A DNA stretch of 64,000 nucleotides from Tetracentron sinense (Eukaryota > Streptophyta > Magnoliopsida > Trochodendrales > Trochodendraceae): assembly GCA_015143295.1 (NCBI GenBank), contig CM026562.1, forward strand, positions 17,140,041-17,204,040, in the 5' to 3' direction. How positions within the stretch are numbered: the first letter of the stretch is position 1; the number at the start of each line of letters is the position of its first letter. The notes beneath the pieces are model-generated. The model did not search any database. It was not told the DNA's origin and worked only from the letters and a program-made list of their open reading frames with translations. Below are positions 43,219 to 55,136 of this stretch, piece by piece. The position numbers and the translations under genes were made by a program.

Positions 43219-44253
43219 GCGCCTTATTAGTGAACGAGTGTCTAGCCCGAGTGTTGATCGACACATGATCCACTCATTCCTTTGTATCGCCTAGCTTTGC
43301 GAAAGGATTCCCATCCAAGTCCAGTCAGTTGAAGCATGAGTTGACCATCTCCACTCCGCTCAGCAAGTCGGTAGACATAGACCGTATATACAGGGATTGT
43401 GTAGTCCTTGTGGGACAAAATGAATTGTTGGCCAACCTCATCATTCTGGACTTCCAAGACTTAGATTTTGATATCATACTCGGCATGGATTGGCTGTCGG
43501 CTCACCACGGACATATGGCCTGTTTCGAGAAGATGGTGAATTTCAAGCCGATGGGAGTTAAGCCATTTCACTTTCGAGGGTTGAGGGAAAGAGATATTGC
43601 TCACCTCGTAGCTCTGAGCTTAGCAAACCCAGAAATAACAAACTCCTCATCCATCCCAGTTGTTAGTGAGTTTCTGGATGTGTTTCCTGAGGAATTGCCT
43701 GGATTACCTCCGGATCGGGAGATCGAGTTCGCTATAGAGCTTGCTCCGGGCATAGCTCCAGTTTCTAGAGTGCCATATAGGATGGCCCCAATTGAACTTA
43801 AAGAGTTGAAGGAACAAATCGAAGAGTTGCAACTACTTGGTTTCATCCGACCAAGTGTTTCACCATGGGGAGTCCTGGTACTCTTCATAAAGAAAAAGGA
43901 TGGATCGATGAGGATGTGCATCGATTACAGACAGTTGAACAAAGTCACAATCAAGAATTGTTATCCCTTGCCACAGATAGATGACTTGTTTGACCAACTG
44001 AAGGGAGCAAAGTTTTTCTCAAAAATTGATCTCAAATCGGGGTATCATCAACTGAAGATCAAGGCCGATGATATTCCAAAGACAGCTTTCAGGACTCGGT
44101 ACGGCCTCTACGAGTTCCTTGTAATGCCTTTTGGTTTGACGAATGCACCGACGGCGTTCATAGATTTGATGAACCGGGTGTTCCGATCATACTTGGATCG
44201 ATGTGTGATCGTGTTCATCGATGACATTTTGGTGTATTTCCAGACACGGGAAG
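43219..44253 (+). pseudogene. Element G protease and reverse transcriptase, 5' part
   Basis: The protease box is cut by TGA at 43266-43268, replacing the Gly of the catalytic DTG. The downstream frame is open to the reverse transcriptase active site FIDDILVY. It is interrupted by LTR I at the GGAAG duplication (44249-44253), and pol resumes at 46276. Confidence 0.88.
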
Positions 44254-44535
44254 TGTAACGACCCCAAAATCCTACTAAGGCTAAAATAGGACTTTGGAAT
44301 CGCCACATTCACTTAACCTGCTTAAAACCATGCATACAAGGCTACTACACGAGTCTCCAAAAATGAGAGTAATAAAATTCCGATATATAAACCCAATCCA
44401 ACCTGCACAAGTCTAAGGTCTATATATACAACTCACAATGAACCAACAAGTCTGATACACAACTAATAAGAAGTCTACTGAGCAACATCCTCTAAAAGTC
44501 AATTACAAAACTCTCTCAATGAAAAGAAATGTAAA

Positions 44536-44661
44536 CTAAGAGGTGTAGCCGCCCAAGTCTCCGGCTCCCTCCTCAGAAGGCTCACCTTCACCTCCTTCCT
44601 CGAGGTAAGTCTCCTCAACCCACGGCTCTACCGTGTACTCCTGCTCTATACCTGCCAAGAC
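44536..44661 (-). pseudogene. LTR-encoded micropeptide remnant, LTR I
   Basis: The frame is kept (AGIEQEY, then PWVEETYLEE, then a Gly/Glu-rich tail ending GGYTS) for 41 codons, but the MSAG ATG is GTC here. An upstream in-frame ATG at 44730 makes a longer 64-aa reading. The body differs greatly from the others, while PWVEE.Y remains. Confidence 0.5.
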
Positions 44662-45942
44662 AAAGTCCGGCTGAGTACAAAGGTACTCAGTGTATATAAA
44701 ATCCAACCAACAATAATAATATACCTGCACTTAGTCAGAAACATATCCAATAGCATAATAACATAATCAGAGTGCGGAAGAACGTGTGCGCATATACATC
44801 ATATCATCACCTTGACTTGTGTACTTGTGAGAATCTTAGACTTAGAAAACCATACACTTATGAGGTACTTATGCTTATGAGACCACGTGCTTGTGAGATG
44901 CATATACTTATGCTTATGCACTTATTCAGATCATACAAGGATGAGACATGCCGTTCTTGGTGGATACGGACCATGTCATGCTTATGCTTATTCAGAATGC
45001 CATACATATGTCATGCTCATGCTTGTGGCCCACATGTGTGACTTGTGAGATTCTTATCTTAACATACACGTGCTTGTGTGCTTAAGTGTCGAAATTAACA
45101 TTCGAGTTGGTAATTGCTTAGATTCCGATCTCCCACCATGGAAACTCCACTATACTGTCCCATACCAAATAGTTAGAGAATTTCGGTTTGAGAGATGTTC
45201 CTCTAAGTTCTTACCTTCCCGACTATCAATTTCCATGCAAATAATTAGACATACTTAACCAACAATTCACATATACATATCTTATCATAATTCATATCGC
45301 AATTCATAATCAATTTACCACCATTTCATGAGTATAATAGCATTTATCCTTTCAAGCATTTTCACAAACAGCTTGTGTACGCATAATATGAATCCATTTC
45401 TCTTCTATATTTTCAAGCATTCATCAAACCATAATTCATCCATACAATCAATTCACTATTCACATCCACATATTAATCCCATCCTCCATACATTTCCCAT
45501 CCTCCATATATTTCCCATCCACATCCAATCCACATTTCCATCCATATTTTCCATCAATAATTAGCTTACTTCATAGAAAATTAGGGAAAATGCATCAAAC
45601 ATCTATTTCTACCATTCCTAGCATCTTAACATTCACAAAACCTTAAAATAAAGTTGATTAGGATAGTATATCGACCTTAGGAATCCTTCCCTTGGATTCA
45701 AAACGCTCCCGAGACGATTTGGAGAAGCTTCCCAAACTTTTCTTGCAATCTCCTATCAATCTCCTCCTTCTCCAAGAAAACCCTCTCTCAAAACCCTAGG
45801 GTTTCTCCCCCTTTTTGCCAAATTAGGTTAGAACTAGGTGGAGTATTTTAATATTTCGAGTAGGACCCCCTATTTATAGCCCCAAGGTCTGAGAACGAAA
45901 AGACCAAAAAGCCCATACTAAAATTCTGTAAAAATCACGAAA

Positions 45943-46066
45943 GACCGAGCGATTGGTGGTTATGACCGATCGATCGGTTCTCAACCGAGCGATCGGTGCT
46001 CTTGACCGGGCGATCGGTCAAAAAAGCACTCTCTGGAAATTTTCTGGTTCTGACCGAGCGATCGGT
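45943..46066 (-). promoter_or_regulatory. TCGA-palindrome array, LTR I
   Basis: Five units (GACCGATCGATCGGTT, ACCGAGCGATCGGT and variants). One cluster is shorter than in the other LTRs, and the CTCTCTGGAAA spacer start is kept while the CCATACAAA end is lost. Confidence 0.6.
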
Positions 46067-46275
46067 TCCTGCAGGTTTTGACTCCCTTTACTGTTTTGGC
46101 CATAACTTTTGACTCGCTTGACGGATTTTGACGATTCAACTTGCGTTGGATTCGTCTTTCGAAAACGAATATTTCTAGCATTTTAGAATTTCTAATTTCC
46201 ACTTAATTAATAGACTAAATTGCCCTTAATGCAATGCACTAAAAACATGAAAAAGATTCGGGTCTCTACAGGAAG

Positions 46276-48261
46276 ATCACACACGAGATCTCCGCCTTGC
46301 TCTAGAGATTTTGAGAGAGCATAGGCTATATGCAAAATTGAGTAAGTACAAATTTTGGTTAGAGAAGGTAGCATTTCTTAGACATGTAGTGTCAGCTGAG
46401 GGCATTTCTGTTGACCCGGCGAAGATAGAAGCAGTTATGAGCTGGGAGAGACCCAAGAGCGTCACTGAGATACGTAGTTTCCTTGGGTTGGCAGGCTATT
46501 ACCGGAGATTTATGGAGGGATTCTCCAGTTTGGCTTCACCTCTCACTTACTTGACAAAGAAAAATGCAAAGTTCAGTTGGAGCGACCGATGTGAAGTGAG
46601 CTTCCAAGAGTTGAAGAAACGCCTTACCATGGCTCCCGTCCTTATAGTGCCTTACGGGAGCGACGGTTTCGTTGTATATAGTGATGCCTCCCACGTGGGG
46701 TTGGGATGCGTACTCATGCAACACGACAAGGTTATTGCCTACACCTCAAGGCAATTGAAAGAGCATGAGAAGAACTATCCCACTCATGACTTAGAGCTCG
46801 CCGCGGTTGTGTTTGCATTGAAGATTTCGTGCCATTATCTTTATGGGGAACAATTTGAGGTATTCACAGATCATAAAAGCCTTAAGTATTTGTTTTCCCA
46901 GAAGGTGTTGAACCTGAGGCAAAGAAGATGGGTAGAATTTTTGAAAAACTACGAGTGCTTCATTCAATACTACCCGGGCAAAGCGAATGTTGTAGCCGAT
47001 GCTCTTAGCCGGAAGCCTACTGGACTTTTAGCGCATCTGATGCTGAAGGAGTGGAGGTTGCTAGAGGATTATTCAACCCCGACATTAGTTTTAGTCTCCC
47101 TACCTTTGGGCTAGTAATGGCTAACATCACAGTTAGGCCATATATCTTGAACATGATCAAAGAGTTGTAGGGAATGGATGCTGAGCTACTTTCTTACCGA
47201 GACAAGTCAGTTAATAGTGGCAGTATGGATTTATCGATGAGGGACGATCAAATTATCACTTTAAAAGGAAGAGTATGTGTCCTAGCCAATGAGAAGCTTA
47301 AGTGAGAAATCTTGTACGAGGCTCACCGGTCCAAGTACACCGTTCGCCCCGGGGGTATCAAAATGTATAGAGACTTGAAGAAGCATTTTTGGTGGCGGAA
47401 CATGAAGCGAGAAATAGCGGAGTATGTGTCTAAATGCTTGGTGTGCCAATAAGTCAAAGCCGAACACAGGAGACCGGCTGGACTCTTACAGTCTCTCCCT
47501 ATTCTCGAGTGGAAATGGGAGCACCTATCCATGGACTTCATTGTGGGGTTACCGAAGACGGTTAGAAACTTCGATGCTATATGGGTTGTGGTCGATAGAT
47601 TGATGAAGTCCGTCCATTTCTTGCCATACCGGACTACCTTCAATTCCAATCAGTTGGCTGCATTGTATATCAAAGAAATAGTTCGGTTGCACGGGGTACC
47701 AGTGAGCATTGTCTCGGATCGGGACCCCCGATTCACTTCCAGGTTCTGGAAGAGCTTCCAAGGTGCTATGGGTTCTCGGTTGGACTTCAGTACCGGTTTT
47801 CACCCACAGACAGATGGGCAAACAGAACGGGTGAATCCAATCATAGAGGATATGCTCCGGGCATGTATGCTAGACTTCAAGGGAAGTTGGGAAGACCACT
47901 TGCCTTTGGTAGAGTTTGCTTATAATAATAGCTACCAGGCAAGCATACAGATGGCGCCTTTTGAGGCTTTGTACGGGAGAAGTTGTAGATCCCCTTTGTA
48001 TTGGAATGGAGTCAGGGAAAGGAAGGTATTGGGCCCCGAATTGATTGAACAGACGGCAGACAGGGTCAAATTTATCCAGGAAAGGTTAAAGACCGCACAA
48101 GATCGACAGAAGAGTTATGCCGATAACCGAAGAAGGGATCTTGAATTTCGGGTTGGCGACTTGCTTTTTGTCAAAATTTCACCGATCAAGGGTGTTATGA
48201 GATTTGGAAAACGAGGCAAGCTCAGTCCGAGGTACGTGGGCCCATTTGAGATCATCACTAG
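46276..48261 (+). pseudogene. Element G pol, 3' part: end of RT, RNase H, integrase
   Basis: Continues from the LTR I site with reverse transcriptase thumb sequence ([22 protein letters not shown]), RNase H ([24 protein letters not shown]), then stops and small deletions near 47090-47310 in the N-terminal part of integrase. The integrase core is open from about 47531 ([24 protein letters not shown]) and ends at 48261 within [11 protein letters not shown], where LTR J is inserted. The chromodomain is absent. Confidence 0.88.
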
Positions 48262-49338
48262 TGTCGCGACCCAAAATACCCCCTAGAATTAGGGATACAT
48301 TGACTCGTGAACGCTGTATCATACCTCTAGTATAATACATAAGGCACACGTGGAGACCTGTTAGAAACACAAACATTTCTAGCGAAAGCGATAACGAATG
48401 CACAGTGGAATAAAATACTAAACATAGCGGAAGCAAAGCGATACTCCTATAACTCAGTTCAAGTATGAACCTACAAAAGTATATACATGTGAGAAACCTA
48501 AAAGTGGAGTGGACAAACCCCACACTCACATAACAAAATAACATTTTAAGTTCTAAGTCCGATCAACAAAATTCGAAGTCTCGACACCTATCTATAGGAC
48601 CATCGTCCTGATAATGATCCATGGAAGGCTCTGGGTCGAAGTACTCTTCCTCCAACCATGGTTCTGCGCCACATAGATCAAACGGAGCCCGAGCACCTAC
48701 CGATGATAACAAATATCGGCTGAGCGTGGAATGCTCAACGTATACAAACTAATAACAATAAAGCAATATAGCATGGAGCATACGAAGCATGGAGATTGAA
48801 ATCCTTAAAGCATAGTAAAGTGTAGAAACCATGTAAGCATATGTGATGAAATCCGAAATCCGAAACCAAAACCATATCCGTGTGAGTCATGCGGTAATCA
48901 TAGCCTTGTGAGTTTCTTGTGAGTTACTTAGAGTCATTATGATCCGTAGAGACATAGAGATACCATAGAGCACAACATAGAGCCAATACCATAGAGATCT
49001 TAGAGCATTTTCTTTTATAATCCGTAGAGCTTGTGAGATGATCTTAGAGCTTATCATAGAGTCCCTTGTGAGCATAGTATGATCCGTAAGCTTGTGAAAC
49101 GATCTTAGAGAAATCATAGAGTTACTTAGAATCGTTCCTTATTGGTCATTTAGTGAAAAACCCCTTTTTGTACTTTTAGAAATTCATGGAAAGCATCGAT
49201 TCATGCGAGACATGCGAGCATATGACCATATGAGAGAAATCACCATATTTAGCATAAGAATCCCTTATTTCATCAAACACTTAGAGTGCATCATACTAGT
49301 ATCTTTCATCCAAGTATATAATCATATACTTTCACACC
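48262..49338 (-). repeat. LTR J, first part (Ty3/gypsy 3' LTR)
   Basis: Starts TGTCGCGACCCAAAATACC after ACTAG (48257-48261), interrupted by element K with TSD AAAGT, and resumes at 59260. It contains GAGCTTGTGAGATGATC-type short repeats (48890-49130) in place of the minisatellite. An RNA hairpin GTGG...CCAC is at 48509-48523. Confidence 0.85.
48563..48706 (-). pseudogene. LTR-encoded micropeptide remnant, LTR J
   Basis: 47 codons stay open (APFDLC, then PWLEEEYFDPEP, then a DFEFC tail), but the MSAG start reads SSVG with no ATG. It is the most diverged plain copy and still keeps the PW.EEEY core and the length. Confidence 0.5.
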
Positions 49339-49570
49339 AAAGTTGTCGCGACCCAAAACCCACCCTAGGAGTTAGAGTGAATCTTGGACGACTTAACCAT
49401 TACTTACATGACTTGCTTGACGAACCAACCTGCAAAACTCCCAGGACACATACAATAGAGGATAACAGCGGAAGCATAACTACAAAATACAACGGAAGTC
49501 TAACAAACCTCTAAGTATATATATACACATGGTCCAAGTTTAATACAAAAGAAAACAAAACAAAGAAAGT

Positions 49571-49584
49571 GCGGACACGCCCGC
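49571..49584 (-). other. Predicted RNA hairpin, element K (compensated)
   Basis: GCGGGCGTGTCCGC on the minus strand. Relative to GGTGGGCATGTCCACC in A, G and O the arms changed together (GTGG/CCAC to GCGG/CCGC). Confidence 0.5.
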
Positions 49585-49648
49585 CAAAATACATGGATAT
49601 AATCACTCATGCTCACCCACAGCTAAACCACTTAGAATCTACAACCAC

Positions 49649-49768
49649 CTAATGGTAACCCTCTACGGGAGGTTCCTCCAAAGGCTCCTCGACGTACTCC
49701 TCCTCCACCCAAGGGCTCGGAGCACAGATATCAAATGGAGCAGCTGCTCCGCCATCACCTGCCGACAT
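49649..49768 (-). CDS. LTR-encoded acidic micropeptide, element K 3' LTR
   Basis: A 39-aa ORF, MSAGDGGAAAPFDIC start, PWVEEEYVEEP core, EGYH end. It differs from the C copy by a few residues. It is the version carried by the youngest element. Confidence 0.6.
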   Translation of the reverse strand: MSAGDGGAAAPFDICAPSPWVEEEYVEEPLEEPPVEGYH

Positions 49769-50079
49769 AAGAAGTACGGCTGAGCATGGAATACTCAGCG
49801 GGTACTAAGCACTAACCAACAGTCTTAGCGTACAGATAGCATACATAAAGCAGGAAAAATTCTTATAAGTTAGAAGGAAACAATTCATAGCATATAAAGC
49901 AGGAATAATTTATATCATGACAATAAAGTAAAGGAGTATATAATCATGCTTGAATTCATAAAAGCCGATAAAACCCTTTAAAATACCGTGCACTTGACTT
50001 GACTGAAAACACCATTTCCTTGCTTGAAAACTTGTCATGTTTGTCTTATCTTATCGTATCATGCATGTCATGCCATGTC

Positions 50080-50330
50080 TTGCCATGCTTGCTTGGAAAA
50101 GTAAACTACTTGTGAGGGAAGGGAGACCCTTCTTCCTAAATGCTTATGCTTGTCATGCCATGTCTTGCCATGCTTGCTTGGAAAAGTAAACTACTTGTGA
50201 GGGAAGGGAGACCCTTCATCCTAAATGCCCATGCTTGTCATGCCATGTCTTGTCATGCTTGCTTGGAAAAGTAAACTACTTGTGAGGGAAGGGAGACCCT
50301 TCTTCCTAAATGCTCATGTCATGTCCTTTC
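50080..50330 (-). repeat. Minisatellite of element K 3' LTR
   Basis: Three units of about 85 bp with GAAGGG-AGA-CCCTTC hairpins (plus-strand reading) and GCTTGCTTGGAAAAGTAAAC. Homologous to the F array. It is repeated at 57625-57875 in the 5' LTR. Confidence 0.85.
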
Positions 50331-51245
50331 ACTTGTGAGATGTCCTTGTGAGATGTACTTGCGAGGGAAGGGAGGCCCTTCTTATGTTATGTATGCACGA
50401 TTGTCTTGTCCTTGCCAAAAGCGAGGTAAAACATATCGTAGGATATGCCCCACCTCTAAATCTCATTCTTGAAAACCTCGGTAAATCATGTCATGCATGC
50501 GTGCTCGTGGAAGCGTGTACATACTTGCATTTAAATTTAAATGTGACATTCGGAGAGTTAACAATACATAACAATCCATAGACATCAATCAATTGAGCAA
50601 TTCAATATTTGTGTAATTTAGGGAAAACAAGAAGGCACACTATCATAACTCTAGCAAATTTCCATAAACCTTAAACATGAATTTTCTTAATTTCTTATTC
50701 ATTTCATTCATCTTGGCATTTCATCAAACATGGTGTGTTCATTATTTATTAACCCTACAACATGCTTTTCTAGGTGGGTTATACTCACATCACACTTGTA
50801 TGTTCATTATTAGTACAATGCCCTTTCCCATTCGTTCATCACATCATCCACACGGCATCCATTCGCCAACATCCATCTTCATTCACCACTCATACCACTA
50901 ATCTCATAACACATATATAGGTGAAAGAAAACAAGAAGAAATAAAGGAAAAGGGAAGCTATAACTAGAAGGGTAGTAAGAAGTACCGACCTTGACAAATG
51001 GGGGAAGAAATCCTCCACCAAACGCACGTGAGTTGCTGCCCTAGCTTGAGGAGAGTGCCCCACACGAGCTCCACGAATGCTTGAACCGAAATCTTGAAGA
51101 AATCGAGCTTGAGGTTGATCTAGGGTTTCAAAACCCTTAGATTTCTCTTCAAAATGGAAACCCTAGGTTTAGGAACCCTTTCTCCTCTCTTCTAATCTCC
51201 CAAATCTTCTAAGGGTTGAGAATGAGCCCTAAAGGCTCGGGTAAT

Positions 51246-51255
51246 CCTATATAAG
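51246..51255 (-). promoter_or_regulatory. TATA box, element K LTR
   Basis: Minus strand CTTATATAGG, about 60 bp downstream (LTR sense) of the palindrome array. The 5' LTR copy is at 58791-58800 and would drive the full-length RNA. Confidence 0.65.
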
Positions 51256-51314
51256 AAAGGGTATAACACCCGAATGCCGAAATTGCCCTTAGTGAAAATT
51301 CTGTAAAACGCGAG

Positions 51315-51500
51315 GACCGAGCGATCGGTGTTAATGACCGATCGATCGGTCGCCTACCGATCGATCGGTTTCATAACCGAGCGATCGGTTGAAATTTCAC
51401 TCTCTGGAAAATTTCCCCATAGAAAAATCTCAACCAGTCGATAGCCTCCGAGCGATCGGTTTTGGACCGATCGATCGCTCCATGGACCGAGCGATCGGTG
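51315..51500 (-). promoter_or_regulatory. TCGA-palindrome array, element K 3' LTR
   Basis: Seven undecayed units, ACCGATCGATCGGT or ACCGAGCGATCGGT and near variants, around an ACTCTCTGG...CCATAGAAA spacer. Confidence 0.68.
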
Positions 51501-51709
51501 GTCTGCAGGTCCAAACTGTTTTGGCCATAACTTTTGACTCGTTCGTCCGATTTTGACGATTCAACTTGCGTTGGGTTCGTACTTCGAAAACGAACATTTC
51601 TGACGTTTCAGAATTTCTAATTTCTTCCTTATTTATTAATTGCATTACGTTAAAGGAAAAATGGCTACGAAGGGTCATGCATAAATGTGAAAAGGTCCGG
51701 GGCTCTACA

Positions 51710-51746
51710 TCCTTCCCCCCTTACAAAAATTTCGTCCTCGAAATTT
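51710..51746 (-). other. Polypurine tract and hairpin, element K
   Basis: Minus strand GGGGGGAAGGA directly before the LTR. The AAATTTCG/CGAAATTT inverted repeat is at 51727-51746. Confidence 0.88.
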
Positions 51747-51810
51747 AGACGCTACTTGCATTACAAATCAACAAGAAAATTACAAGTCATATACAAACTT
51801 ATACAAAAAC

Positions 51811-54800
51811 TCATTCAAATATTCCTGGGTACTTCGCTTTGACTTCGGCTTCACGCTCCCATGTAGCTTCTTCCCGAGCATGGTGTTGCCATTGTACTAG
51901 GACCAAATGGATAGTCTTGTTGCGAAGCACTTGATCTCTTCGATCCAATATGTGAATCGGCTTCTCAACCAACGTGAGATCTTCTCGAATTTCCAACGGT
52001 TCCAATTCTAGTATATGCGAAGGGTCCGCAATGTACTTTCGAAGCATAGACACGTGGAAAACGTTGTGAACCGCGGCCATGTGAGGTGGAAGAGCTACTC
52101 GATAAGCAACTTCACCAACCCGCGTGATAATCTCAAACGGTCCAACATAGCGAGGACTAAGCTTGCCTCTTTTGCCGAATCTCATAATCCCTTTGCTAGG
52201 AGATACTTTCACAAAGACTCGATCCCCTACTTGAAATTCCAAGTCCCTGCGGCGCACGTCTGCATAGCTCTTTTGGCGATCTTGAGCGGCTTTCAATCGA
52301 TCCCGAATGATCTTAACTGTGTTTACAGTTTGCTCAATCAATTCTGGACCAAGTAATTTCCTTTCTCCTACCTCATCCCAATAGAGGGGAGACCTACAAC
52401 TTCGCCCATACAAGGCCTCAAATGGTGCCATTTGGATACTCGCCTGATAGCTATTGTTGTAGGCGAACTCCACCAAAGGCAAGTGCTCTTCCCAACTGCC
52501 TTTGAAATCCAGCATACAAGCCCGAAGCATATCTTCTATTACTTGGTTCACCCTCTCGGTTTGTCCATCCGTTTGTGGATGAAAAGCAGTGCTGAAATCA
52601 AGTCGGGAACCCATGGCTTCCTGAAAGCTTTTCCAGAATCGCGATGTGAATCTTGGATCCCGATCTGACACAATACTAACGGGCACTCCGTGCAACCTCA
52701 CCACTTCCTTGATGTACAAAGCGGCTAATTGGCTAGAGTTGAAAGTAGTTCGGTACGGTAGGAAATGAGCGGATTTCGACAAACGATCCACTACTACCCA
52801 TATCGCATCTGAGCCCCTTGCCGTCTTTGGCAAGCCAACTATGAAATCCATGGATATATTCTCCCATTTCCACTCGGGAATCGGAAGGGACTGTAATAGA
52901 TCGGCGGGCCGCATGTGTTCTGCTTTCACCTGTTGACACACCAAGCACCGTGCTACATATTCCGCAACCTCCCTCTTCATATTCCGCCACCAAAAGTGAC
53001 TCTTGAGGTTCCGGTACATCTTTGTACCCCCTGGATGCACTGTGTACTTCGAACGGTGTGCTTCATCCAAAATCTCTCTTCGAAGATCTGCATTGGCTGG
53101 GACGCACAGCCTTCCCTTGAACGTGATAGCACCTCGGCTAGTAAGAGAGAAGTCCTCACTACCTTTAGCAACTTCCTTGTCCCGATAAGCCAACAATTCA
53201 GCATCCGTGGCTTGGTATTCTTGGATCAAATCTATAATGTATGGCCGAACCGTGACATTTGCCAAGATAGGACTACGGACAGAGTCATTCACACTAATGT
53301 CCAGATTTGCCAAGTCTTCAAGTAGCTTCCATTCTTGCACTAACATGCATGCTAATAACCCCGGAGGTCTTCTACTCAAAGCATCAGCCACTACATTTGC
53401 TTTACCCGGGTGGTATTGAATGGTACAATCATAGTCCTTCAGAAATTCCATCCAACGCCTTTGCCTTAGATTCAGCTCCTTTTGGGAAAAGAGATACTTG
53501 AGACTCTTGTGATCAGTGAACACATAGAACTCCACCCCATAAAGGTAATGACGCCAAATCTTAAGTGCAAACACGACCGCCGCAAGCTCCAAGTCGTGCG
53601 TAGGATAGTTCTTCTCATGCTCCTTCAACTGCCTTGATGCATAGGCAATGACTTTCTTGTGCTGCATGAGTACACACCCAAGTCCAACGTGTGAGGCATC
53701 ACTATACACCTCATACCCATAAGGTCTGGATGGCACCGTAAGGACAGGAGCTGTGGTAAGCCTCTTCTTCAGTTCCGTGAAACTGATCTCACACTTGTCG
53801 CTCCATACAAACTTAGCGTTCTTCCTTGTCAGGTAAGTGAGCGGTGCTGCAAGGCTGGAGAAACCCTCTACGAATCTCCTGTAGTAGCCTGCCAACCCAA
53901 GAAAACTGCGTATCTCCGTGACACTCTTGGGCCTCGCCCAATTCATGACTGCCTCTATCTTCTTTGGATCCACCGAAATGCCTTCCGCCGATACAACGTG
54001 GCCTAGGAATGACACCTCTTCCAACCAAAACTCACACTTGCTAAGTTTGGCGTATAGCTTGTGCTCTCTTAGCATTTCCAAAGCAAGGCGTAGGTCGCGT
54101 GTGTGATCTTCCCGTGTCTGGGAATAAACCAAAATGTCATCAACAAATACAATCACGCACCTATCAAGATATGGCCGGAACACCCGGTTCATCAAATCCA
54201 TAAAGGCTGCCGGCGCGTTCGTGAGTCCAAAAGGCATCACTAAGAACTCGTAATGTCCATATCGAGTCCTGAAAGAAGTTTTGGGAACATCTTCCGCCTT
54301 AATCTTCAACTGGTGATAACCCGATCGAAGATCTATCTTTGAGAAAAATCTCGCTCCCTTCAACTGATCGAACAAGTCATCAATCCTAGGCAAGGGATAC
54401 CTATTCTTTATAGTGACTTTGTTCAATTGCCTGTAATCGACACACATCCGCATCGAGCCATCTTTCTTCTTAACAAACAACACCGGGGCACCCCATGGTG
54501 AGACACTTGGTCGAATGAAGCCAAGGCCTTGCAATTCCTCCAACTGAGTCTTTAACTCCTTGAGTTCAATAGGGGCCATTCTATACGGAGCCCTGCAAAC
54601 AGGAGCTGTGCCTGGTGCAAGCTCGATCATAAACTCAATCTCCCTGTCTGGAGGCAATCCTGGCAACTCCTCTGGAAATACATCCAGGAACTCACTCACA
54701 ACCGGAGTAGTTGATGAGTCCTTTGCCTCGGGGTTAGCTACGCCCAACGCCGCAAAACGAGCAATAGATCTGCTTTTCAACCCGCGAAAGTGGAATGGTT

Positions 54801-55136
54801 TTCCTTCTACTGGCTTGAAGAGTACCATTTTCTCAAAGCAAGCTACATGCCCATGATGTGCTGCTAACCAATCCATTCCCAATATGACATCAAAGTCTTG
54901 GAATCCAAGGACGATGAGATCAACCGCCAACTCGTGGCTTCCAACTTGGACCACACCATTTCTATACACTTTATCTGCCAATACTGTTTTGCCAAGAGGA
55001 GTCGAAATGGCTAACTCCGGTTCTAGCTGACTTGGCTCCCCAGAAAAGCCTTCTGAAAAACTCGGCGAGACAAACGAATGAGTAGACCCGGTATCAATCA
55101 ACACTCGAGCCAAATACTCATTGACTAGTAGGGTTC
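51811..55136 (-). CDS. pol: Element K pol polyprotein (intact)
   Basis: An open frame of about 1,107 codons from the exon boundary 55136, with no stop before the natural end. Counting from codon TTG at 55113: protease DTG at about 7-9; reverse transcriptase about 170-400 with [12 protein letters not shown] and FVDD near 323-326; RNase H about 465-590 with Asp in YSDAS, TDHKSL and DALSR; integrase H2C2 near 686-726; D-D-E at about 756, 817 and 853; chromodomain in the last 50 residues ([17 protein letters not shown]). It copies RNA to DNA in the particle and integrates it; the chromodomain probably directs insertion to marked chromatin. No ATG fits the start, and translation from gag by splicing (see 55137-55280) is inferred. 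All key residues I checked are present. Confidence 0.93.

Larger units (their letters stand above)
44254..46270 (-). repeat. Solo LTR I (2017 bp)
   Basis: Bounds TGTAACGACCCC and GGGTCTCTACA. TSD GGAAG at 44249-44253 and 46271-46275. No internal region. Orientation is minus by comparison with LTR K. It splits the reverse transcriptase of G just after the active site. Confidence 0.9.
39364..48261 (+). mobile_element. Element G: Ty3/gypsy (Tekay-type), broken and interrupted
   Basis: It has a 5' LTR, primer site, leader, gag, putative intron and pol in order. Solo LTR I (44254-46270) splits the reverse transcriptase. LTR J begins at 48262 within the end of pol, so the chromodomain and 3' LTR are not in this stretch. 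It belongs to the same subfamily as element A by LTR ends and intron. Confidence 0.85.
49344..51709 (-). repeat. Element K 3' LTR (2366 bp)
   Basis: Bounds TGTCGCGACCC and GGGGCTCTACA. It has every LTR signal described for C, plus a clear CTTATATAGG TATA box (51246-51255, minus strand). Confidence 0.95.
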
